This document shows positions 1-5,241 of a stretch of DNA of 6,472 bases, one piece after another. How positions within the stretch are numbered: the stretch's first letter is position 1; each line of letters starts with the position of its first letter. Under the pieces are notes generated by a model. That model worked only from the letters and a program-made list of their open reading frames with translations, had not been told where the DNA came from and made no database searches. Made by a program: the position numbers and the translations under genes. Where the stretch lies: assembly GCA_020441345.1 (NCBI GenBank), contig JAGRMK010000163.1, positions 1 through 6,472 on the forward strand. The letters are read 5' to 3'. Source of the DNA: Paracoccaceae bacterium (GTDB lineage: Bacteria; Pseudomonadota; Alphaproteobacteria; Rhodobacterales; Rhodobacteraceae).

Positions 1-508
1 CACCACGGGCCGACCCGGCGGGGTCAAGGTCTGCGGCGATCGGGGCCGGCTTGGCCGCGGTGGGTTCGGCACCGGTGCCTGTCTGGGGTGAGGGGGGCTG
101 CGCGATCGGCGCTTCTACCTCTATTTCTGTCTCGACCTCGGCTTCGGATGCGTCGTCGATGATCGCGGTATCGGCTTCCGTATCCTCCGCATCGGCCCCG
201 GTTTCATCGACCAACGCGCCGGCATCGAATGCAGGCAGGGGGCCGCCCAGCGATGCGACATGCCGCACGCCCTGCTCTTGCAGCACGCGCTGCACGCCGC
301 GAATCGTCATGCCCTGGTCTTGCAGCAAGCCGCGAATTCCGTTGATCAGGGCGACATCATCGGGGCGGTAATAGCGGCGCCCGCCGGCGCGCTTGACCGG
401 GCGGATCTGGTAGAACTTGCTTTCCCAGAACCGCAGGACATGCGCCGGAGTCTCAAGGATCTCGGCCACTTCGCTGATCGTGCGAAAGGCTTCGGGCGCT
501 TTTTTCAT
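1..508 (-). CDS. MerR-family transcriptional regulator, C-terminus cut by window edge
   Basis: The reading frame opens with ATG at 508 and runs off the left edge after 169 codons without a stop. Residues 8-80 form a MerR-type winged helix-turn-helix: the helix starting TISEVAEILETPAHVLRFWE, then KFYQIRPVKRAGGRRYYRP, whose arginines and tyrosines are the usual wing and DNA-contact pattern. From about residue 95 the protein changes character. Residues 100-133 are very acidic (runs of D and E), and the stretch after that is rich in Pro and Ala, so it is probably disordered. No cysteine cluster or other effector-binding domain is visible in this part. The start lies 3 nt after the ihfA stop, so the two genes are surely cotranscribed and probably translationally coupled. 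A MerR gene next to ihfA is also known from gammaproteobacteria such as Pseudomonas. Ligand and targets are unknown. Family call is firm, function is not. Confidence 0.9.
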   Translation of the reverse strand, partial: MKKAPEAFRTISEVAEILETPAHVLRFWESKFYQIRPVKRAGGRRYYRPDDVALINGIRGLLQDQGMTIRGVQRVLQEQGVRHVASLGGPLPAFDAGALVDETGADAEDTEADTAIIDDASEAEVETEIEVEAPIAQPPSPQTGTGAEPTAAKPAPIAADLDPAGSARG

Positions 509-511
509 GCC

Positions 512-823
512 TTACGCATTGCCGCGAAGATTACCGCGCGAGACTCGCTCTTTCATCAGATGCGAGGGGCGAAACGACAGCACGCGGCGTGGGGAAATTG
601 GAACCTCCTCGCCGGTCTTGGGGTTGCGGCCCAGCCGCTCGGACTTGGACCGCACACCGAATGTGCCGAAGGACGAGATCTTGACCTGCTCACCCTCGAC
701 AAGGGCGTCGGACATATATTGGATCACGGATTCAACGAGTTGAGCGGATTCATTGCGGCTGAGCCCAACTTCCCGAAACACGGCCTCGCTCAGGTCCATG
801 CGTGTCAGTGTCTTTCCGCTCAT
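512..823 (-). CDS. ihfA: Integration host factor subunit alpha
   Basis: Encodes a 103-residue HU/IHF-family protein. IHF alpha pairs with IHF beta (ihfB, not in this window) and bends DNA sharply at specific sites in replication, recombination and promoter control. Seen in the sequence: the N-terminal helix pair (residues 3-45), the SSFGTFGVR beta strand (50-58), and the DNA-binding arm GRNPKTGEEVPI (65-76) with the intercalating proline at residue 68. It ends with the FRPSHLMKERV tail. The IhfA-type N-terminus (TLTRMDLSEAV) argues for alpha rather than HU or IHF beta. I chose ATG 823 over an in-frame GTG at 826 because a G-rich GGGGGGA lies 5 nt upstream of the ATG and the resulting MSGKTLTRMDL matches the usual start. 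A promoter with a perfect -35 lies at 859-887. The merR gene follows after 3 nt. Confidence 0.96.
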   Translation of the reverse strand: MSGKTLTRMDLSEAVFREVGLSRNESAQLVESVIQYMSDALVEGEQVKISSFGTFGVRSKSERLGRNPKTGEEVPISPRRVLSFRPSHLMKERVSRGNLRGNA

Positions 824-858
824 CACGATCCCCCCGCGAAGCCCTGGCCATTCCCTTC

Positions 859-887
859 AAGATGCGACAAGGAAATTCTACTGTCAA
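859..887 (-). promoter_or_regulatory. Candidate sigma-70 promoter of ihfA-merR
   Basis: On the minus strand a perfect -35 TTGACA (887-882) is followed, after a 17-nt spacer, by CATCTT (864-859), which matches 3 of 6 positions of the -10 consensus. Transcription would start near 852, giving a leader of about 29 nt before the ihfA ATG at 823. The position, just beyond the fabH stop and a hairpin, suits a separate ihfA-merR transcript. The -10 is weak, which is common in alphaproteobacterial promoters. No clear IHF consensus site is visible nearby. Confidence 0.5.
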
Positions 888-918
888 CACCGGGGTTTGC
901 GGCGCATTGTTTGTGCTT

Positions 919-937
919 GGTCTCAAACCTTGAAACC
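919..937 (-). terminator. Terminator-like hairpin after fabH
   Basis: Minus-strand RNA from 937 to 919 can form an 8-bp stem (GGTTTCAA pairing with TTGAGACC, one G-U pair) around a 3-nt loop. It begins 8 nt after the fabH stop codon. The following bases are AAGCACAAACAA, so there is no U-tract and it is not a textbook intrinsic terminator. It may end or protect the plsX-fabH transcript before the ihfA promoter. Confidence 0.35.
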
Positions 938-944
938 GGCCTGC

Positions 945-1931
945 TTACCAGCGCAGAACCACGGCCCCCCAGGCCAGGCCACCGCCAATCGCCTCGGTCA
1001 CGATCAGATCGCCGCGCTTGAGCTTGCCTTGCTGCGCGCCCACCGATAGCGCCAGAGGGATCGACGCGGCCGAGGTATTGCCGTGATCCTGAACCGTGAC
1101 GATCACCTGGTCCATCGACAGGCCAAGTTTTTTCGCGGTGCCCTGAATGATCCGGATATTGGCCTGATGCGGGACGATCCAGTCGATCTGCTCGGGCCCC
1201 AGTCCGGCCTTTTGCAGCGCGGTCTCGGCCGTGCTGGCCAGTTTCTCGACCGCGTGCCGGAACACTTCCTTACCCTGCATGCGCAACTGACCGGCGGTGC
1301 CGGTGCTGGACACCCCGCCATCGACAAAAAGCACGTCGCGCTGGCGGCCATCGGCATTCAGGTCTGTCGACAGGATTCCGCGATCGGCCACGGTGCCGGT
1401 GCCTTGCTGAGCCTCAAGGATCAGGGCCCCGGCGCCGTCGCCGAACAGAACGCAGGTGCCGCGATCCGTCCAGTCCATGATCCGGCTGAAGGTTTCGGCG
1501 CCAATCACCAGCACGCGCCGCGCCTGACCCGACAGGATCAGAGCATTGGCATTGGCCAGAGCATAGACGAACCCCGCGCAAACCGCCTGCACATCGAATG
1601 CATAGGCCGAAAACGCGCCGATTTCTGCCTGGACCATGGTCGCAACAGACGGAAAGGTCAGGTCGGGGGTCGAGGTGGCGACAAGAATCGCATCCAGTGT
1701 CTCGGCCTCGATCCCGGCATCGGCCAGCGCCGCGCGCGCCGCATGCGTCGCCAGATGCGAGGTATTCTCGTCTTTGGCTGCGAAATGCCGCCGCTCAATC
1801 CCCGAGCGCGAGATGATCCACTCGTCCGAAGTGTCCAGCGTCTTGGTAAAGGCCGAATTCGGGACGATATTTTCGGGCAGGTAGTGCCCGCATCCGATGA
1901 CGACGGCGCGGGTCACTTGGGTATCGCTCAT
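945..1931 (-). CDS. fabH: 3-oxoacyl-[ACP] synthase III (KAS III)
   Basis: Encodes 328 residues, the normal length for FabH. The enzyme condenses acetyl-CoA with malonyl-ACP to begin each round of type II fatty-acid synthesis in the cytoplasm. The catalytic triad is complete: Cys118 in DVQAVCAGF, His255 in VPHQANIRI and Asn285 in DHGNTSAASIP. Other family landmarks are DEWIISRSGIERR (36-48), FGDGAGA (163-169) and the C-terminal EAIGGGLAWGA. The ATG overlaps the plsX stop as ATGA (1931-1928), and GGAG lies 7 nt upstream inside the plsX end, so translation is probably coupled to plsX. It is the last gene of the rpmF-plsX-fabH cluster here. fabD, fabG and acpP, which follow in E. coli, are absent, and ihfA comes next instead. 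The product joins PlsX and the OlsB/GlsB-like enzyme in acyl-ACP use. Confidence 0.97.
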   Translation of the reverse strand: MSDTQVTRAVVIGCGHYLPENIVPNSAFTKTLDTSDEWIISRSGIERRHFAAKDENTSHLATHAARAALADAGIEAETLDAILVATSTPDLTFPSVATMVQAEIGAFSAYAFDVQAVCAGFVYALANANALILSGQARRVLVIGAETFSRIMDWTDRGTCVLFGDGAGALILEAQQGTGTVADRGILSTDLNADGRQRDVLFVDGGVSSTGTAGQLRMQGKEVFRHAVEKLASTAETALQKAGLGPEQIDWIVPHQANIRIIQGTAKKLGLSMDQVIVTVQDHGNTSAASIPLALSVGAQQGKLKRGDLIVTEAIGGGLAWGAVVLRW

Positions 1932-3043
1932 TCCGGTTCTCCGTTCTGCACGGCATCCTGCGCTGCTTGCGCGGCAATCACAAGCCGTTCGGCCATCCGC
2001 CCGCGATACCCCGATTGCGCCAGTTTGGCGGCCAGCCCGATTGCCGCCGCAATCCCGGTCGCGTCGGCCGATCCGTGGGATTTGACCACCGTGCCGTTCA
2101 GGCCCAGAAACACACCCCCATTGACCCGGCGCGGGTCGATGCGCTTGTGCATCCGTTTCAGGGCGCGGTTCGCCAGCAGCGCCCCGAACATGGCGAAGAT
2201 GCTGGATTTGAGCGACTCGCGCAAAATGTCGGCAACCAGTTTGGCCGTGCCTTCGCCTGTTTTCAGCGCGATATTGCCAGTAAACCCGTCGGTGACGATC
2301 ACATCGACGCGGTCTGACGGGATGTCGCCGCCCTCGACAAAGCCGACAAATTCGTACCGCCCGATCTCGGCGTAGCGGGTGATCAGCTCGTGCGCCGCCT
2401 TGATTTCGGCGCGTCCCTTGTGCTCTTCGGTGCCGACGTTCAGCAGGCCGACACGCGGACGCGCTTCGCCGAACCCATTGCGAAAATAGGTCACACCCAT
2501 GATCGCATAGGCCAGCAGATCCTCGGCCTCGGCCTTGATATCGGCGCCGACGTCAAGCATCGTGTTGAACCCGTGCCGCCCGCGTGAAGGCCACAGGCAG
2601 GCGATGGCAGGGCGGTTCACCCCCTCCATCCGGCGCAATTGCAGCATCGAGACCGCCATCAGGGCGCCAGTATTGCCGCAGGATACCGCGGCATGACCAT
2701 CGCCGTTTTTCAGCGCGCCGATCGTCGACCACATCGAGGTGTGCTTGCCGTGCCGCATGATGTGGCTGGGCTTGTCGTCCATGGTGACAACGCCCTCGGC
2801 ATGGACCACGGTGCAGCGGCCCGTCAGCGCGGGCTGACGGGCGACCAGCGGTTCGAGAACCGCCGCATTGCCATGGATCAAGAGATCAATCGCCGGATCA
2901 GTGGCAACCGATTGTGCGCAGCCGGCAACGACCGCTTCGGGGCCGCGATCGCCGCCCATCGCGTCGACCGAAATGACGACCCGGCCCGCGGCAGTGGTTT
3001 CCGCCGTGGCGCCGGCGCGTGACTGGTCCGGGTTGGACACCAT
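1928..3043 (-). CDS. plsX: Phosphate acyltransferase PlsX (acyl-ACP:phosphate)
   Basis: Encodes 371 residues. PlsX converts acyl-ACP and phosphate into acyl-phosphate, which PlsY uses to acylate glycerol-3-phosphate, the first step of phospholipid synthesis. It acts at the inner face of the membrane. Family motifs run in order: SVDAMGGD (25-32), MRHGKHTSMW (96-105), SCGNTGALM (121-129), LDVGAD (164-169), NVGTEEHKG (202-210), TDGFTGNIALKTGEG (251-265), GGVFLGLNG (309-317) and KSHGS (321-325). The first 20 residues are a polar, Ala/Thr-rich extension ahead of the conserved core, which makes it about 20 longer than typical. No in-frame ATG or GTG lies between it and the core, so ATG 3043 is favoured; GGCGGTGA sits just upstream. 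rpmF ends 23 nt before it, and fabH overlaps its stop by 4 nt. Confidence 0.97.
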   Translation of the reverse strand: MVSNPDQSRAGATAETTAAGRVVISVDAMGGDRGPEAVVAGCAQSVATDPAIDLLIHGNAAVLEPLVARQPALTGRCTVVHAEGVVTMDDKPSHIMRHGKHTSMWSTIGALKNGDGHAAVSCGNTGALMAVSMLQLRRMEGVNRPAIACLWPSRGRHGFNTMLDVGADIKAEAEDLLAYAIMGVTYFRNGFGEARPRVGLLNVGTEEHKGRAEIKAAHELITRYAEIGRYEFVGFVEGGDIPSDRVDVIVTDGFTGNIALKTGEGTAKLVADILRESLKSSIFAMFGALLANRALKRMHKRIDPRRVNGGVFLGLNGTVVKSHGSADATGIAAAIGLAAKLAQSGYRGRMAERLVIAAQAAQDAVQNGEPE

Positions 3044-3066
3044 CTGATCACCGCCCGACGAGACCG

Positions 3067-3273
3067 TCAGGCTGCGTCGTCGTCCAGGTCGACCTCGGAA
3101 GCCTGCGCAACAACTTCGCGGCTGTCATAATGGCCGCAGGACGGGCACACATGGTGCGGGCGCTTGAGCTCGCCGCAGCTGGAACATTCGTTGGGGTTGC
3201 CCGCAACGAGGGCATCATGCGAGCGGCGCATGTTGCGACGGGAACGGGTCACGCGGTTCTGTTGAACGGCCAT
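3067..3273 (-). CDS. rpmF: 50S ribosomal protein L32
   Basis: Encodes a 68-residue L32 of the large ribosomal subunit. The N-terminus MAVQQNRVTRSRRNMRRSH is the typical basic arm. A four-cysteine zinc ribbon follows: Cys30-x2-Cys33 and Cys43-x2-Cys46, so this is the zinc-binding form and not the cysteine-free paralogue found in some bacteria. The tail (residues 52-68) is acidic, as in alphaproteobacterial L32. A TTG at 3279 is in frame, but ATG 3273 gives the canonical start and has AGAGG 6 nt upstream (3284-3280). It lies between yceD (171 nt upstream) and plsX (23 nt downstream), the order also seen in E. coli. Candidate promoter elements occupy the upstream gap. Confidence 0.97.
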   Translation of the reverse strand: MAVQQNRVTRSRRNMRRSHDALVAGNPNECSSCGELKRPHHVCPSCGHYDSREVVAQASEVDLDDDAA

Positions 3274-3349
3274 GGTCAACCTCTGATATCTTCGGCGGGC
3301 ACAATCCGTGACCCGTTTCGGTGGAAACTTGTAGTGCTCGGGGCTTTAT

Positions 3350-3363
3350 ACCGCCGTGGCGGT
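3350..3363. promoter_or_regulatory. Palindrome upstream of rpmF, possible operator
   Basis: ACCGCC and GGCGGT form a perfect 6-bp inverted repeat separated by 2 nt. It sits directly against a TATAAA on the minus strand (3350-3345), about 77 nt before the rpmF ATG. A palindrome overlapping a -10-like hexamer is a common layout for a repressor site, but no -35 is evident at the right distance, and GC-rich DNA produces short palindromes by chance. No regulator is assigned. Confidence 0.25.
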
Positions 3364-3394
3364 CAGGAAAAGGCCCGAAGAGCATGAGGCGCGG

Positions 3395-3422
3395 AAAATA
3401 CGAGTTTTTCGCACAGGTGCAA
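3395..3422 (-). promoter_or_regulatory. Candidate promoter for rpmF-plsX-fabH
   Basis: On the minus strand TTGCAC (3422-3417) and TATTTT (3400-3395) are separated by 16 nt. The -35 matches 3 of 6 and the -10 matches 4 of 6 consensus positions. The surrounding stretch is AT-richer than its neighbours. If used, the leader before rpmF would be about 115 nt and would include the palindrome at 3350-3363. Readthrough from yceD is equally possible. Confidence 0.3.
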
Positions 3423-3426
3423 GTCG

Positions 3427-3456
3427 AAAAAGGGCGCCGCGTCCTCAGGAATCGGC
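3427..3456 (-). terminator. Weak terminator-like hairpin at the end of yceD
   Basis: On the minus strand, GCCG (3456-3453) can pair with CGGC (3439-3436), enclosing an inner TCC-TGA-GGA mini-stem centred on the yceD stop codon. Four bases later comes a run of five T (3431-3427). The stem is interrupted by a 2x2 internal loop, so it is weak. It may partly separate yceD from rpmF, or simply be a GC-rich coding end. Confidence 0.25.
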
Positions 3457-4059
3457 AGAGTCGTCATCCCCGGTGGATGGCGATGGTGGCGAGTCGGGGG
3501 GTGTATCGGCCTGAAGGGCGGCCAACGCCGCGAAAGGATTGCGGCGCGGGGCGTCGGTCAGGGGCGCGGCCCCTTCGGGCCGGGCCTCGGCCGTGCTGTC
3601 CAGTGTCGCCCCGTCGGCGCGGGGATAATCGGGCAGCGCCAGCGCCAGCGCCTCGGCCATCACCGCGCCCGGATCGATCACCGGGCCCAGAGGTTCAATC
3701 GAATCGTCCTCGGGGATCTCGACCTCGACGCCTTCGACTTCGGGCATCCGGCGCAGGAAGCGGCGCAGCACGGGGGTGTCGATGCGGGTCGTCACCGGCT
3801 CGGCGGTGATCACACAGTCCTGCACGACGGTTGCGCCCAACACCCCTTCGAGCACCCAGTCGTGCCGTCCGTCGGGGCGCAGCGAGCCGGCAAAGGTCAG
3901 CTTGCGCAGGCGCGGAATGCCAAGCTCGCGCGCCAGATCGGCGCGGGCCCCGGCTTCGGGCGCGACGCGAAACGAAACCCCGACGCGGCTTGGCAGATCG
4001 GCGACGCGCAGGGGCAACGTCAGGCTGGTGGTGTCGCGCTGCGGGGCGAGGTCAGTCAT
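3445..4059 (-). CDS. yceD: DUF177 / YceD-family protein linked to 23S rRNA
   Basis: Encodes 204 residues of the DUF177 (YceD) family. In E. coli and plants, members are tied to 23S rRNA accumulation or processing, and the gene is often just upstream of rpmF, as here. Visible landmarks are WVLEGVLGATVVQDCVITAEPV (68-89, a beta-rich core), an acidic loop (107-121), the family's DPGAVMAEALALALPDYPRA region (129-148) and the short NPFAALAAL motif near the end (174-182). The tail after 183 is Pro/Ser/Asp-rich and probably disordered. Only one cysteine (Cys82) is present, where the E. coli protein has a Cys pair. ATG 4059 has GGAGAG just upstream (4068-4063). It is transcribed away from bamE, with 214 nt between the start codons. 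The family call is firm; the molecular role is inferred from relatives. Confidence 0.9.
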   Translation of the reverse strand: MTDLAPQRDTTSLTLPLRVADLPSRVGVSFRVAPEAGARADLARELGIPRLRKLTFAGSLRPDGRHDWVLEGVLGATVVQDCVITAEPVTTRIDTPVLRRFLRRMPEVEGVEVEIPEDDSIEPLGPVIDPGAVMAEALALALPDYPRADGATLDSTAEARPEGAAPLTDAPRRNPFAALAALQADTPPDSPPSPSTGDDDSADS

Positions 4060-4133
4060 GGGCTCTCCGGGTTGGGCATAACGGCAGGGTGTTCACGGTT
4101 CGGCGACGCGGGCCGCTCCGGGGTGTTCCATTC

Positions 4134-4160
4134 TTGAATAGACGCCTGCCTTTCTGTAAT
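4134..4160 (+). promoter_or_regulatory. Candidate bamE promoter in the yceD-bamE divergent region
   Basis: TTGAAT (4134-4139) and TGTAAT (4155-4160) match 4 of 6 and 5 of 6 consensus positions, but the spacer is only 15 nt. A start near 4167 would give a leader of roughly 107 nt before bamE. The rest of the 4060-4273 region must also hold the yceD promoter, for which no convincing pair of hexamers was found. No EcfG-like GGAAC...CGTT pair or E. coli sigma-E-type promoter was found either. Confidence 0.35.
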
Positions 4161-4273
4161 CCAGAGGCGACGGAGGGTTCCAGCCCTTCAACGACCAGAA
4201 CAGGGCCGGACGCAGGGGCGCGCAGTCAACCGCGCAGGGTGGCCGCCCACGAACAACTAGCCAGGAGTCAGGC

Positions 4274-4753
4274 ATGAGCGAAGGCAACACGCAAACCGGC
4301 AAGGGTCCGGGCCGGGCCTGGCGCCTGGGCGCGCTGGCGATGATCGTCGCGGGGGCGCTGGCGGCCTGCTCGCCGATCATGCGCTTCCACGGATATGCCC
4401 CGACCGATACGGATCTGGCGCAGATCCAGATCGGCCAGGACACCCGCGAGACGGTCGCCCAGAAGATCGGGCGCCCAGGCATCGGCGGCGTGATGGAAGG
4501 ATCGGGGTGGTTCTATGTCCAGTCCGACTGGGAGCATCGCAACTGGCGCGCGCCCGAGGAAATCGACCGCCAGGTCGTTGCGATCTCGTTCGATCAGCGC
4601 GACCGGGTCTCGAATGTCGAGCGCTTCGGCCTGGAGGATGGCGAGGTCGTGGCCCTGTCTCGGCGTGTCACCGACACCGGGCCGCGCCCCAGCGTTCTCA
4701 GCCAGGTATGGCGCGTGCTTGGCCAGTTTACGGCGTCGTCCTTTGCCAATTGA
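4274..4753 (+). CDS. bamE: Outer membrane assembly lipoprotein BamE (SmpA/OmlA family)
   Basis: Encodes 159 residues. BamE is a small lipoprotein of the BAM complex, which inserts beta-barrel proteins into the outer membrane. The N-terminus is a lipoprotein signal: basic n-region ending in GRAWR, hydrophobic stretch LGALAMIVAGALA, then the lipobox LAAC with the modified cysteine at residue 32. The residue after it is Ser, so outer-membrane targeting is expected. The SmpA/OmlA domain follows: DLAQIQIGQDTRETVAQKIG (47-66), GSGWFYVQS (76-84), IDRQVVAISFD (97-107) and VSNVERFGLEDG (112-123). The signal's n-region is rather long (about 18 residues), but AGGAG lies 6 nt before ATG 4274, which supports this start. 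It is divergent from yceD and convergent with msrB, so it is probably transcribed alone. Confidence 0.93.
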   Translation: MSEGNTQTGKGPGRAWRLGALAMIVAGALAACSPIMRFHGYAPTDTDLAQIQIGQDTRETVAQKIGRPGIGGVMEGSGWFYVQSDWEHRNWRAPEEIDRQVVAISFDQRDRVSNVERFGLEDGEVVALSRRVTDTGPRPSVLSQVWRVLGQFTASSFAN

Positions 4754-4765
4754 GGCCAAGGGTCC

Positions 4766-4797
4766 GGGCTCGTCCCCGATCATGAGGGGGCGGGTCT
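4766..4797 (+). terminator. GC-rich hairpin between convergent bamE and msrB
   Basis: Plus-strand RNA can pair GGGCTCGTCCCC (4766-4777) with GGGGGCGGGTCT (4786-4797) over 12 bp, including several G-U pairs, around an 8-nt loop. It starts 12 nt after the bamE stop. No T-run follows, and on the opposite strand the G-U positions become mismatches, so it suits the bamE transcript better than msrB. Its last two bases overlap the msrB stop codon. Confidence 0.35.
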
Positions 4798-5194
4798 AGC
4801 TCTCGTCCGGTTCAAACCGCAATGCGACCCCGTTGATGCAATAGCGCAGCCCGGTCGGTCGCGGACCGTCGGGAAACACGTGACCCAGATGGGCCTCGCA
4901 GCGGTCGCAATGCACTTCGGTGCGGCGCATGAAGAGACTGCGATCTTCGCGCGTGGCGACGGGCGCACCCTCGGCGGGGGCCCAGAAGCTGGGCCAGCCA
5001 GAGCCCGAATCGAATTTCTGCGCCGCGTCAAACAGGGGGGCGCCGCAGCACAGGCAATGGAACCGCCCCGGACCCTTGGGGAAATCCTCGTGGGTAAAGG
5101 CGCGCTCGGTGCCGTGGCGCCGCGTGACCTTGTAGGCAAGCGGTGAAAGTTGGGCCTGCCATTCGGCGTCCGATTTGACTATCTTGTCGGTCAT
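4796..5194 (-). CDS. msrB: Peptide-methionine (R)-S-oxide reductase MsrB
   Basis: Encodes 132 residues, the full length of a single-domain MsrB. It reduces the R form of methionine sulfoxide in oxidised proteins, normally with thioredoxin as electron donor. The two zinc-binding CxxC pairs are present (Cys47/Cys50 and Cys96/Cys99), as is the catalytic cysteine Cys119 in RYCINGVALRF. FDSGSGWPSF (61-70) holds Ser65 where the E. coli and Neisseria enzymes have the resolving cysteine, so recycling must use another route. An extra Cys49 lies inside the first zinc pair. No signal peptide is seen, so it is cytoplasmic. Although the frame stays open upstream to about 5737, ATG 5194 is clearly the start: GGAGGAA sits with 6 nt spacing (5205-5201 core) and the family begins here. 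It is divergent from the acyltransferase gene by 47 nt. Confidence 0.96.
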   Translation of the reverse strand: MTDKIVKSDAEWQAQLSPLAYKVTRRHGTERAFTHEDFPKGPGRFHCLCCGAPLFDAAQKFDSGSGWPSFWAPAEGAPVATREDRSLFMRRTEVHCDRCEAHLGHVFPDGPRPTGLRYCINGVALRFEPDES

Positions 5195-5241
5195 CGTGTT
5201 CCTCCGCTCGACACGTCCCTGATTTAGGACCCCGCGCCGCA

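Noticed and set aside
260..1021. Plus-strand open frame of 253 codons opposite merR, ihfA and the end of fabH
   Set aside because: It crosses three real minus-strand features, including the ihfA promoter, and its translation looks like no known protein.
1083..2375. Long open frame (430 codons) on the plus strand opposite fabH and plsX
   Set aside because: It lies wholly antisense to two genes with complete family motifs, has no recognisable domain and shows the composition expected from a mirror frame in GC-rich DNA.
3274..3279. TTG start for rpmF two codons upstream
   Set aside because: ATG 3273 gives the universal MAVQ start and better spacing from AGAGG.
4211..4237. Three CGCAG copies upstream of bamE (two as CGCGCAG, 12 nt apart)
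   Set aside because: Short GC-rich words recur by chance at this base composition, and no dyad symmetry or promoter overlap supports a binding site.
4268..4783. Minus-strand open frame of 171 codons opposite bamE
   Set aside because: It is a mirror of the bamE frame. The plus strand has a lipobox, an SmpA/OmlA domain and a good ribosome-binding site.
5215..5230. GTCC...GGAC inverted repeat between msrB and the acyltransferase
   Set aside because: The arms are only 4 bp with an 8-nt gap, and no clear promoter hexamers lie on either side.
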